Of a DNA stretch of 64,000 nucleotides, positions 37,295-47,044 are shown piece by piece. Each line of letters starts with the position of its first letter. Within the stretch, counting starts at the first letter, position 1. The translations under genes and the position numbers were made by a program. Under the pieces are notes generated by a model. That model saw only the letters and a list, made by a program, of their open reading frames with translations. It ran no database searches and was not told where the DNA came from. Source of the stretch: Hexactinellida sp. DTS-2022 (taxonomy: Eukaryota; Porifera; Hexactinellida); NCBI GenBank assembly GCA_028753945.1, contig JAPNXP010000012.1, forward strand, positions 3,348,001-3,412,000. Reading direction: 5' to 3'.

Positions 37295-38141
37295 CAGCTA
37301 TTCTTCGAGGATTTGATCATTCTATGTCACGATGTGATCATGGGAAAGATGACACCAGACTGCTGATCCATTTACAGAATGCCCTTCTCAATAGCTGTAG
37401 TGCGCACAATTGACACGGATGTAGTATTGGTGATCCTTGTTGGAAAGTTACACCACTTGATTACCATAAGCAAAGATGTGAACATTTGGGTTAACTTTGG
37501 TAAAGGAAATAACTTTTACATACTATCTTATCAATGCAATCTACGAAGAACTAGGAAGGGAGAAATCTCTGGCCCTTCCTGTTTTCCATTGTTTCACGGG
37601 ATGTGAAACTACATCTGCATTCTTTGGGAGAGGCAAGAAGTCAGCATGGGATGCATGGAACTGTTATCATGATGTGACAGTTGCCTTTACCTACATGGCA
37701 GGCAGGGTTGTATCAACTCAATTTGAGTTAGAGTTGAATGAGTTGGTAACAGCAAAATGAATGAGTTGAATGAGTTGGTCAAGGAAATTTGAATGAGTTG
37801 GTAGACAAAAAATGAGTTGTTTGCCAACTCAAAATGAGTTGATACAACCCTGCCGGGCAGTGATGGCACTCATCCCTTACACAATAGTAGAATTCGATGT
37901 TAAGCATTTCCAGCTGGTGGAACGCTTCACTGTTATTCTTTATGATAAAGTAAGTAATTTGCAGTATGCGGATGAAGCAACAAAAGAAAAGTATTATCAA
38001 GAGAAAACAATGGAGAGAATACCGCTTACCCGGTAAGCACTACTACAACAATCAAAACGAGTTGCATATCAGTCTGGAATATGGTGCACTAGTGAGCAAA
38101 TTGAACAACGGGTTACTACTCCAGATGGTTGGGGCTGGAGT
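37295..38141 (+). pseudogene. Broken PIN/FEN-like nuclease-type gene fragment
   Basis: In pieces and in more than one frame, this matches an uncharacterised, highly multiplied invertebrate protein family. Visible stretches are RTIDTDVVLVILVGKLHHL, ALPVFHCFTGCETTSAFFG followed by RGKKSAWDAW, then EFDVKHFQLVERFTVILYD, LLQQSKRVAYQSGIWCTSEQ and a terminal GWGW. TDVV and the glycine-rich GCxTxxxF-GKK block recall PIN/FEN1-type nucleases; that link is from memory and weak. The gene has frame breaks near 37365, 37500 and 38030 and is interrupted by an element (37703-37852). It is not expected to make protein. Confidence 0.6.
37703..37852. mobile_element. Short hAT-like element inside the gene fragment
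   Basis: Ends CAGGGTTGTATCAACTCA and its exact inverse TGAGTTGATACAACCCTG, 150 bp, with gaatgagttg repeated inside. No clean 8-bp flank repeat. Confidence 0.75.
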
Positions 38142-38414
38142 CAGAGATGCAGCGGTCTGAAAATTTCATGGACCGGACCGGAAAATCATGATTTTATTCT
38201 GGACAGTCAGGACCGATCCATACCGTATGATCAAAATATTTGATCGATCTGGACCGATCCAGACCGTTATATCGTTAATTTGGACCGGTCTAGACCGCAC
38301 TTGAAAATAAGCGGACCGGACCGACATGAGACCAGTCGGTCCGGTCCGGTCCAGACCGCTGCATCTCTGATATACATATATACATATATACAGCCTTGTG
38401 TTCAATAGTATAGA

Positions 38415-38593
38415 CAGGGGCGACCTGGCCATACAAGCCAGCGGGGAATCCCCGCTGGGTCCCCCTTGGGGGTTCCTAATTTGGGCTCCTAGTTTGGTAA
38501 GGGCCCCCTTGGGGGCCCTTACTAGCTATTTTATCTGTACAAAAGCACTGAAAGTTAATTCCCCGATGGGTCCCCCTGGCCAGGACGCCCCTG
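38415..38593. mobile_element. hAT-like short element, exact 8-bp duplication
   Basis: Ends CAGGGGCGACCTGGCCA and TGGCCAGGACGCCCCTG. AGTATAGA flanks both sides (38407-38414, 38594-38601). Confidence 0.9.
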
Positions 38594-38647
38594 AGTATAG
38601 ATAAAAGGGTTTTAGTGTCTGTATCAATTGTTAAGTGTGTATTATAG

Positions 38648-39189
38648 TAGGGCTGAAACCAGTGGCGTCGTGCTTGAATACATTCTGGGGGGCACAGAGT
38701 GTCGTAGTTAGTGACCAGATCAATGTTTTTCGGGACAAGCCTCTAAAAAAATGGGGGAGCACAGGAAATTTTGGGGGGCCCGGGCCCCCCCGGACCCATA
38801 GAACACGACGCCACTGGCTGAAACGAATATTCGAAGTTTAACGAATTAACCTTTTTCTAAACGAACGAATATTCGAATATTCGTTCGTTTGGATGGCTAA
38901 GCATTAAATCAATTTCTAAGGCAAAATACATTGGAAAATAGGTTTTTGATAATGTTACACTGGTATAATAATAGTTATAAAGTGTATTATGCACAAGTTA
39001 ACTATAAATAATCAGATTCTTTAAGTGGGAATTTATATTTACGATATCTCTCAGCGATACAAAAGTATTATTGTTGTCCAAAATTAGTCAACGAATATCC
39101 GTTTCAATCTAATATTCGTTTCGTAACGAATATTCGTTCAATCATTTCCAACGAATATTCGAATATTCGGTATATTCGTTTCAACCCTA
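38648..39189. mobile_element. hAT-like element with TAGGGCTGAAAC ends
   Basis: Left TAGGGCTGAAAC then (after a nested insertion) gaatattcg, right inverse gaatattcggtatattcg, then GTTTCAACCCTA. Internal cgaatattcg palindromes. The left terminal repeat is split by the element at 38660-38816. Confidence 0.75.
38660..38816. mobile_element. hAT-like short element inside another element's terminus
   Basis: Ends CAGTGGCGTCGTG and CACGACGCCACTG. GCTGAAAC is duplicated exactly (38652-38659, 38817-38824). The target is the terminal repeat of 38648-39189. A lone right-end relative (cacgacgccactg) is at about 44760. Confidence 0.9.
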
Positions 39190-39209
39190 CATTATATAAT
39201 ACCTATATG

Positions 39210-39393
39210 CAGTGTTTTTTTTAAGGATTTGCTTAGAGGGCCCTACCAACAATTAGAGGCCCTCACTCCAACAATTAGAGGCCCTCACTCTACATTTCAT
39301 GATATTGAGTCTTAGCACGTTAAAAATTAGAGGCCCATTGAGAAAAATTAGAAGCCCATTTTGGGCCTCTAATTTGCCTTAAAAAAAACACTG
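39210..39393. mobile_element. hAT-like short element, exact 8-bp duplication
   Basis: Ends CAGTGTTTTTTTTAAGG and CCTTAAAAAAAACACTG. CCTATATG flanks both sides (39202-39209, 39394-39401). Internal tandem copies of caacaattagaggccctcact. Confidence 0.9.
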
Positions 39394-39578
39394 CCTATAT
39401 GAGACTGCAATTTAATTGGTTGAGAGGAAGTTCATTCTTCCAATCAGTTATTTGTGTTCCCTCTGTCTAACCATACATTTCTAACATTCCATTGTGTCCA
39501 TTTGATTTCCCGATTGGTCCAAGAAGTTGTATAGTTCCTTAATGATCGTTAATTCATAATATTTGGAGTAGGTATTTT

Positions 39579-39734
39579 CAAGGCCGCATTAAGGGGGGGG
39601 GGCTATGGGTGCTGCAGCACCAGGGCCCAGGGCCTGAGGAGCCCGCATAGCGTGCCTCTAGAGAGTGTAAGACAAATAGGGGCCCTGAAATTTTGGACAG
39701 CACCAGGGGCCAGACGACTCTAAATGCGGCCCTG
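39579..39734. mobile_element. hAT-like short element, exact 8-bp duplication
   Basis: Ends CAAGGCCGCATT and AATGCGGCCCTG. GGTATTTT flanks both sides (39571-39578, 39735-39742). Confidence 0.85.
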
Positions 39735-39835
39735 GGTATTTTTCACACAGACAAGCTTATCTATAATTCTCTTAGCATCAATATTTCGGCGCGTACTGGG
39801 TTAGTATTTTCTGATTTATTCTCCTTATATGAACC

Positions 39836-40186
39836 ATACCTGCCAACCGTACAGGGAATCCCTGTACAGTACAGGGATTTTGACCATTTTGGCTGGACCG
39901 TACAGGGATTTTTAAATTTGTACAGGGATTTTTAGCTAGGGAATAATTATTGATTGTGAGTCTATTAATACCTAAACATGTCTACACCATCTAAATATAG
40001 CATTTTGTTTTGTGTAAATAATCTATTCCTATTCGAGCATACAGGGATTCCCTGTATAGTCCATATAAACTAATGTTTTCACCTTTACAAGAAAGATTTT
40101 TTTGGGGTGTACAGGGATTTTGGCCAATGTACAGGGGAAAATAGGAGCCTCGTACAGGGATATGTCTCAAATAGGTTGGCAGGTAT
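39836..40186. mobile_element. hAT-like element with ATACCTGCCAACC ends
   Basis: Ends ATACCTGCCAACC and GGTTGGCAGGTAT. Flanks TATGAACC and GATGAACC match in 7 of 8. Inside, the motif gtacagggat recurs about seven times in direct order. Confidence 0.8.
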
Positions 40187-40189
40187 GAT

Positions 40190-40750
40190 GAACCTAAAGC
40201 TGGGGTCCACGGATATAATATACTGCTTAGATATAGGGGGTCACAGCTGAAAGAGGTTGGGATATAATCTGCTAAATGTCACTCTATACAACGGTCATTT
40301 GTACATTTGCTTTCGGGCTGTTAAATAATTCCTAAGTGATTTCCCATCATATAATCAACCTGTGTATAAGGCCTTCGAACGTTAAGTAAACGCTTCCAAG
40401 GGGGAGAAATATTACGAATGTGACCAGACTTTCATCCAGGAAAAATTTCCCGCGCGCCTAGATTAAGTTTGAGCTCGCTCACACGCGCCTAAAATACTCA
40501 ATTTGTATTACGTATATGGGAGCATCTCTCGATTTTCGCGCGCCTTTTGAAATTACGCGCCTGGAGGCGGGTCGCATACGCCTGGATAAAACCCTGAAGA
40601 TTAAACCCTGAATGTAACAGACATACTTTTTTATTACAAAATAGCCCTCTCCCTGACGTAGGGAGAGGAGATGTATAATCTCCGTTAATTTTTCGTTACA
40701 TTTTACAATATTTAAATACAACCAACAAACATTAGAAAAGTATTTGCTCT
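40190..40750. other. No recognisable gene
   Basis: Intronic DNA of the FN3 receptor. A gcgcgcc-rich patch near 40450-40580, bordered by atccagg and cctggat, may be a decayed element. Confidence 0.45.
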
Positions 40751-40754
40751 GAAT

Positions 40755-41035
40755 CAGGGTTGTTTGATTTAAATCAATGATTTTTATTAATAAAAATCAT
40801 GATTTAAATCAAAAAAATCGGATTTTTTGATTTAAATCAGACTTTTTTGATTCAAATCAGATTTTTTATGTGTATTGTTTTTGCGAAAAGAAAAGAAATA
40901 CATTGATAATGAGTCATTATCAATGTAATTAATCTATTAGCCAAATAATATACGCCAGTGTGATATAGATTGCAAAAAACAATTAAATCAAAACTCTGAT
41001 TTAAATCAAAAAAATCATGATTTTTATCAACCCTG
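40755..41035. mobile_element. Inverted-repeat element with gatttaaatca motifs
   Basis: Ends CAGGGTTGTTTGATTT and the near inverse ATTTTTATCAACCCTG. The palindrome tgatttaaatca is repeated through both halves. No flank duplication. 281 bp. Confidence 0.7.
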
Positions 41036-41880
41036 CGAGTCTAAATACTAGCGAGGGCCGCAGGCCCAAGTGCAAGTTCTGTTGCAGTGCAAACGCGAGA
41101 CTGGTGTACACGCGTGTACACCAGTGTACACGCGTTCACACCAACTTGTCTGGTGTACACGCGTTCACACTGGTGTAAACGCGAGATTTTATTAAGTTTA
41201 GTTAATCTCGCGTTTACACCAGTGCAAACGCGATATTGGGGATTTATTATACTTGTGGTTCATTTATATTAAATAACTAACGTGGTATTTGTTGACCATG
41301 ATAGGCAGGATTATTATGGGAATCAGGGAATGGGAATCATTTTATTCCCTGTGGGATTCTATTATAAGTGTGTGTGTACTATTTATTATACGTGGACCCA
41401 AGTGCACTATATACACAACTTTCATTTTTGTCGGTATACCCTTTGAAATCTTGTGTAATTGAATGGATCTGAAGTATTTTCCTCAGTTACGTTACCCTGA
41501 GTATTATTTGATAAGAAATAGTATGTATTGCATCTCGTTCTTGCCAACTGTACCAGTAATTCTTTTAAACTGTCAACGTCAAGGAATATATTATATATAC
41601 CAACTCGCTCATTAATTTCCTTATCTTAATTATTTTCATTTAGTACTAATTATAAATGTTGGTACAAGCTATAAGGGTGTTTCCTGGATCAATAAATTTA
41701 CATTTATCAATGAATAGAGATAACGAACATTTATATATTCTTTTACGACCAGTGGCGTATGTTGTAATTTGTGTGCGAGAAAAAGCACTCGCGTATTCTC
41801 TTGGTGGGTTTGCTTATTGGCATAAAACCAAAATACTTATAAGCGGGAAAATCTCTTGGCATGTTCAATGTAAGCCATTG

Positions 41881-42002
41881 CTAATCCGAACGGGAGAAAT
41901 AACATTATTTTCGTTTAAAAAGAGAATAATTTTCAGTTGGAATTGGAAACTTTCTAATTATACGAGTAATAGTTTCGTTTGGATTAATGAAGTTCGGATT
42001 AG
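41881..42002. mobile_element. Short element with CTAATCCGAAC ends
   Basis: Ends CTAATCCGAAC and GTTCGGATTAG, 122 bp, inserted in the 3' part of the outer integrase gene, where the C-terminal domain should be. The plus-strand ORF crossing it is not a gene. Confidence 0.7.
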
Positions 42003-42145
42003 CTAGGGTGTACTGTACTATTATAGTATAGGTCTGTTATATACAACACATTATCTGGCAAAGTTGTTGAGATATAAAACCCAGGGCCCGTATTCACTAA
42101 GAAGTTAAGTACTACGTACTTAAGTACGTACTTAGTACTTAAGTA

Positions 42146-42215
42146 CAGTGGATGCCGGTTATAAGCACATCGTCGGGAAGTGCACTTAAGGTGCTTATAA
42201 CGACACACTACACTG
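42146..42215. mobile_element. Short pogo-like element
   Basis: CAGTGGATGCCGGTTATAAG facing cttataacgacacactacactg. It interrupts the zinc-finger segment of the outer integrase gene. An adjacent near-palindrome of ttaagtact/agtacttaa (about 42107-42145) lies just beside it. Confidence 0.55.
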
Positions 42216-42219
42216 CTTC

Positions 42220-42715
42220 CGTAGCCTTCTTCTCCCTCAGAACTTCCACATATGATGTGGATGAAGCCAAAACAGCGTGGACATGTATGTGCACCAGAAG
42301 TTACTTCTCCACAAACAACACAGTCTAGAGTGGAAATCGAACAACTAGCCTGAATAGGATATGGTGAAGTTAACGGAGATCTTGTAGATGTGTAACAATT
42401 ATAGCAAAGTAATTCATCTGAAATCTGGTTTTCGGAGACTAAGGAACTTAATAGAGGTGGTGGAGCAGTGATATTTGAATGAAACGACACCAAATTGTCA
42501 CTGACAATTGTCCCAACTGGGATAGCTGTCAAAATTTCAATCTCGTACTCGTCGATTTGAGTGGGAAATTTCGAAAGAGGAGGAGATGGAATAGACGAAT
42601 ACGATTGATACTCGCTTACTTCTAACTCTGCGTTTAGAACCTCTGCAAGACCAGGTTGTACAATATTCCTCTGGAAGACCTCGATATCATCTTCAGTATT
42701 AATGTCTGCCCAGAA
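42220..42715 (-). pseudogene. Outer Ginger-like gene, zinc-finger C-terminal part
   Basis: Continuation of the integrase gene. Visible is a Cys/His cluster like a PHD finger (CVVCGEVTSGAHTCPRC, then IHIICG, GEEGYGSS), the counterpart of the same cluster in the inner element. The sequence then runs into the pogo-like insertion at 42215 and loses homology, so the final Cys-rich domain is gone. Confidence 0.7.
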
Positions 42716-43748
42716 TTAATGGGGTATGCCAATATTCGTTAGTCCCATTGGCGGCTTCTTGTTATAGACAGCTTCATAAGGAGTCATCCGGATAGCAGTA
42801 TGATAGCTGGTATTATGATTCCACTGTACCCACCTTAGGTACTTCACCCAACAATGGTCGTTGTTGTTATCTCGCATCATTCCGAAAAGGCCGTCTTTGA
42901 TATCGCGGTTAGCTCTTTCCACAGCGCCCTGAGACTCTGGGTGTCCATTTCGTTGCTAGAGTAGTGAAGAGGAGATTGTTAGAGAACTCCCTACCATTGT
43001 CTGAGTGGAGAATGTGTGGCGGTCCAGAGTCACAAAAGATATCGAGCAAACTCTCACATACCTCTTCAGCCGACTTACGTTTAAGCGGAACCAGGTTGAT
43101 CTTCTTGGTAAAATGATCCAAATAGACCAACAGATATTTGTAGGGTGTAACCCCATCAGCGGACAAGTTGACCTCGAGATTTTGATCGCTCATATCGATC
43201 AAGTCCATCTGTGCCCTGCTGAGGAAATCGGTGGATGTGATGGGTTTTACAACTACACTCTTAAGAGACTTCTTGGCTTTCTTTAAGTGACATACATGGC
43301 AAGTTTTGACAAAAAGCCCACAAATCTTTTCTGTCACGCCATGATATTTCAGAGCAGCGTGCTTGTAGAGCTTGGTTCTACCTGTATGGTTACCTTCGAG
43401 CCGATGAAGCGAGTCCAATTTATCGTACAGCTCTTCTATTGCCAACACTCTTCTGGATATTCCATCTTTCTTGCCCTTAAGATACAGGATACTTGTTCCC
43501 TGATAAGACACCAACTCAAAACGGTCCTGAACCCTTTGCCATCTGGAAAGTTCATTCTTCTGGAGGACGGATGGTTTGGTACTTTGGAGTAAAGTTATTT
43601 TATTAGCTTTATCAGCTCGCGTAAAAGTAGCACTTGATGGCTCCGTCGATATAGTTAAGAGTGACTTGTCGAATTCACTCCTGGACATGTTCTCTTCCAG
43701 TAGATTCAAACGGTATTGACAAATAAGAGATCTTACGAATACGCCCAT
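42716..43748 (-). pseudogene. Outer Ginger-like integrase
   Basis: The transposase would cut and join element ends. Seen in order: a WQRVQDRFELV region, a complete HHCC zinc-binding module (His115, His121, Cys150, Cys153 counting from 43748), and the catalytic core with Asp in MDLIDMS, Asp in LHSDNGREF and Glu in a separate frame (VERANRDIKDGLF, near 42920). A deletion and frame change near 42920-42955 removes about ten residues before the Glu segment, compared with the inner element. The downstream piece HNTSYHTAIRMTPYEAVY is intact. The gene is broken. Confidence 0.8.
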
Positions 43749-44906
43749 TGATCTATTTATAAGAAACTTGGCAATTTTGTTTACAGTTACAGTTTATGTG
43801 ATCACAAATCAGCGCATAACATCAAACAGATGTCATCTTCAATTCTATTAGGCAACAATGCAATAGCAGGAAATACTTTGAACATTCTGATGCAATCACT
43901 ATTTGTTTATGCTATCATCATACAATATTTTAAAAGTGATAATCGTCATTATTTATAATCCAGTTTAGACTGTTATTTGCTTACCTAATACAGTCGCCAC
44001 TTAACTGGGTCTAACTACCCTCGGACCAGTGACACTATTATGCGCAGTTGGTGGTTTATAATATTATTGGACACTACTAGAATATAATATTATTAAATAA
44101 TACTGGCCAACTACAATTATAGAAAAATAAATGACACTCAATCAATAAAATGATTCCCATTCCCTGATTCCCATAATAATCCTGCCTATCATGGTCAACA
44201 AATACCACGTTAGTTATTTAATATAAATGAACCACAAGTATAATAAATCCCCAATCTCGCGTTTGCACTGGTGTAAACGCGAGATTAACTAAACTTAATA
44301 AAATCTCGCGTTTACACCAGTGTGAACGCGTGTACACCAGACAAGTTGGTGTGAACGCGTGTACACTGGTGTACACGCGTGTATGTTGCAGTTTATGGAC
44401 GTGCTTGGTGTGCACGCGTGCACACCAGTGTAAACACGTGCACACCAACATACTGGTTTACACGCATACACACTGGTGTATGGGCGTGCTAGTATCAATT
44501 ACTTTCTTTTGGTTCTATATTATATACCTACCAACGTAATCTCAAATTTCAGGAGTGTGAGAAACGCTATATGTATCTAGATCAACATTATAGCAATATT
44601 ATAGTATTGTAATTATTACATATCTAGATACGTATTGACAAAGTTAATGGACACCCAGTTTGTACACAGAGAACCAACGGGGTGCGAGTCCACCCGGTCA
44701 AAATGTCAATATTATTGGGATGGAACTCTCTCCTTAAATTCCCCAATGGCCCCCCAAAGTCACGACGCCACTGACCAAAATGATAAATTAATAATAAACG
44801 ACTTTTGAGAAATGTATGTGTGATAGCACTACAAGAAACTTAAGAGATTTAAATATTACCAAGGAGATTAGTTACGAGTGTACCTATGTGAACTAGAAAT
44901 AATGAG

Positions 44907-46208
44907 TTATGCAAATTTGTTAAAGCAAGTATGTCCCTTGTGGCACCTAGAATTACAACTTCTCCCAGATTTCTTGCAGGGGCATCTGAGTGTTTTACAG
45001 TGCTTACATCGACATGCAGATCCACTGACTAGTCCAAGTGAAGCACTTTGCATTGCTTCAGTCTGAGTGATAGTGGAAGAAGGGGGAAACTCCAATGTAC
45101 TGAACTTGGATGGACAAATATCAAATTGATTTCTTGTGTAGCCAGTGGAAATCGTACCATAAGATGTAGCTACAGTATACACTGAGTCATGTTCTTCAGT
45201 TATTTGACCTATAAGATTACGTGGTCCAATCGAGCTCATCTTATCAGGCTGAGATATGGGTATAAGTACAGTATCGCCAATTGTTGCAGGTTTGAATTTT
45301 TTACTACTAGCACTAAGCATTCGATCGTGAGATATTTCTTGGCTACGCTTTATACCTTTTCTTAAATTCTGAGTACTTATAGTTTTTTCTTTTAGTGTAC
45401 ACCTTTGACACCACACTGAAGATCCGAAGCCTTCTTCTCCTTGTGAAATTCCACATGGTATGTGAACGTAACGTTTACAACCCGGACAAGAGTGTGCACC
45501 ACTTGTTTCATTCTCACATACTGCACACAGTAGGTTTGTAGAATTGGAAGCATTAAAAGATGTGGATAAATTAGATGAGTACCTTGACAGTTCTTTATTG
45601 GATAAAGCACTTTCTGAATCTTCTAAATGATCTTCTAGATACGAGGGATACAATGACGTTGGAACTTCAGTTTGGTCATAATACTCTTTACCATTTACAA
45701 CTGTGCCTGGTGGAACTGAATATGAAAGTGCGATTTCATACTCGTCAGGTATAGGTGGAAACTTAGAATAAAATGGAGAAGTTGATTCAACAAAACGTTC
45801 AATGATAGGATTTTGATTTTGGGACGAGTGAGATGATTCTTCATAAGATTTTAATAGAGACTCAACAACAGAGGTTTGCTGAAAATCTAGCAAGTCATCT
45901 TCATCATTAATTACGTCCCAATATTCTTTAGGAACATTAAAAGTGTCGAGTCCGAATGAGGGAACTTTGCCATAAACTGCTTCAAACGGTGTCATTCGAA
46001 TGGTTGAATGGTAACTCGTGTTGTAATTGAATTTTACCCATTTAAGATATTTTAACCAGCAATGATCATTATTATCGTGCATCATAGAAAATAATCCATC
46101 TTTAACCTCTCTATTTACACGTTCAACTGCACCCTGATACTCAGGGTGCCTGGGTTTTCCATGTACAATTTTGGTAGAGGGCCAAGTATCTCGCAGAGTT
46201 TGGAACAA
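44907..46208 (-). CDS. Inner Ginger-like integrase, C-terminal part
   Basis: About 430 residues open. It starts in the integrase core (HPEYQGAVERVNREVKDGLF with the catalytic Glu) and continues through YNTSYHSTIRMTPFEAVYGK. Next come an acidic linker and a PHD-like cluster (CAVCENETSGAHSCPGC, YVHIPCG, then WCQRC), and a region with GDTVLIPISQPDK. It closes with a Cys-rich CRCKHC..RCPCKKSGRSC..RCHKGHTC block at the stop. There is no ATG at the start; the frame joins the piece upstream after a single-base shift near 46310, with the middle Asp (LHSDNG) lying in between. Otherwise undamaged. Confidence 0.82.
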   Translation of the reverse strand: MFQTLRDTWPSTKIVHGKPRHPEYQGAVERVNREVKDGLFSMMHDNNDHCWLKYLKWVKFNYNTSYHSTIRMTPFEAVYGKVPSFGLDTFNVPKEYWDVINDEDDLLDFQQTSVVESLLKSYEESSHSSQNQNPIIERFVESTSPFYSKFPPIPDEYEIALSYSVPPGTVVNGKEYYDQTEVPTSLYPSYLEDHLEDSESALSNKELSRYSSNLSTSFNASNSTNLLCAVCENETSGAHSCPGCKRYVHIPCGISQGEEGFGSSVWCQRCTLKEKTISTQNLRKGIKRSQEISHDRMLSASSKKFKPATIGDTVLIPISQPDKMSSIGPRNLIGQITEEHDSVYTVATSYGTISTGYTRNQFDICPSKFSTLEFPPSSTITQTEAMQSASLGLVSGSACRCKHCKTLRCPCKKSGRSCNSRCHKGHTCFNKFA

Positions 46209-46282
46209 TAGACGATTTGAGAATTCCGCTCCATTATCTGAATGTAAAATATGAGGTGGGCCTTGTTCGCAAAAAAAGTCAA

Positions 46283-47044
46283 CTAATATATCACAAACAT
46301 TTTCTGCTGTTTTTCAACGAGAGGAGCCAAATTTATTTTCTTAGTAAAATGATCTATGTATACTAAGAGGTATTTATAGGGCGTGACTCCGTCTGGTGAC
46401 ATGTTTTCAACTAGATTCAAATGACTGAAGTCGATTAGATCAACTTGACCCCTACTCAGGTAATTCCTTGACACAATTGGTTTTGTCACCACAGATTTTA
46501 TCGACTTTTTTGTTCTACCAGAATGTTCGTGAGTATTTACATGTAATTCTTCGAATACATCAAATATCTCATCCTTTGCCAGAACTCTTTTGGTACTATG
46601 TCCGTTGGTCTCATGAAGGTACAACGTTGCCGTTCCTTGATAGAAAACAAGCTTATATCTGTCATGAATTCGTTGCCATTTCTGACCTTCCTTTTTCTCC
46701 ATGGGTTTTACAGATTGAAGTACTGAAATTTTGTGAAATATATCTTCAAGTGAGAATAAATTGGTGCTTAAATCACTCTGCTTCTCATCAAGAAGACTAG
46801 TGAACTCTTCTCTGCGGGTTCGTCCGGGGTTTAGTTCGATATCACCCGATAGAAGGAGAATAAATGTTAAATAATTAATGAATGATAGCAATCCTCTAGC
46901 CATAGGTATTATAGAAAACTTACGTTGCTTACTTTTGTTCTTAGGTGTAAGAGAACGGAGGTGGAGAAATAAGTTGGCCTGATGGTGATAGTGATGAAAA
47001 AATACAATGTAATTATGAAAAATTGTGGTTTTTATGAAGTTCAC
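46283..47044 (-). CDS. Inner Ginger-like integrase, N-terminal part
   Basis: About 250 residues. Following a basic/hydrophobic leader, FILLLSGDIELNPGR (residues about 61-75, near 46864-46820) closely resembles the 2A ribosome-skipping signature DxExNPGP, but with Arg in place of the last Pro. A conserved WQRIHDRYKLVFYQGTATLYL stretch follows, then the integrase core with the first catalytic Asp (QVDLIDF) and TPYKYLLVYIDHFTKKINLAPL. About 33 residues bearing the CxxC half of the HHCC module, present in the outer element, are missing in frame between GRTK and KSIKSVV. The frame shifts near 46310. Confidence 0.8.
   Translation of the reverse strand: MNFIKTTIFHNYIVFFHHYHHQANLFLHLRSLTPKNKSKQRKFSIIPMARGLLSFINYLTFILLLSGDIELNPGRTRREEFTSLLDEKQSDLSTNLFSLEDIFHKISVLQSVKPMEKKEGQKWQRIHDRYKLVFYQGTATLYLHETNGHSTKRVLAKDEIFDVFEELHVNTHEHSGRTKKSIKSVVTKPIVSRNYLSRGQVDLIDFSHLNLVENMSPDGVTPYKYLLVYIDHFTKKINLAPLVEKQQKMFVIY

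Larger units (their letters stand above)
37124..38369. mobile_element. hAT-like element enclosing a gene fragment
   Basis: Left end CAGAGATGCAGCGGTC at 37124, right end GACCGCTGCATCTCTG at 38369, with flanks ATACACAT and ATATACAT (7 of 8 matching). 38142-38369 is a complete 228-bp short element of the same family, and 37124-37290 is its left half. Between them lies a broken coding segment. ggaccgg-type motifs repeat through the ends. Confidence 0.75.

Noticed and set aside
40755..41043. 8-bp target duplication around the gatttaaatca element
   Set aside because: The flanks ctctgaat and cgagtcta do not match, so only the inverted ends are claimed.
41656..42006. Plus-strand ORF of 116 residues
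   Set aside because: It runs antisense through a degraded integrase tail and a short inverted-repeat element.
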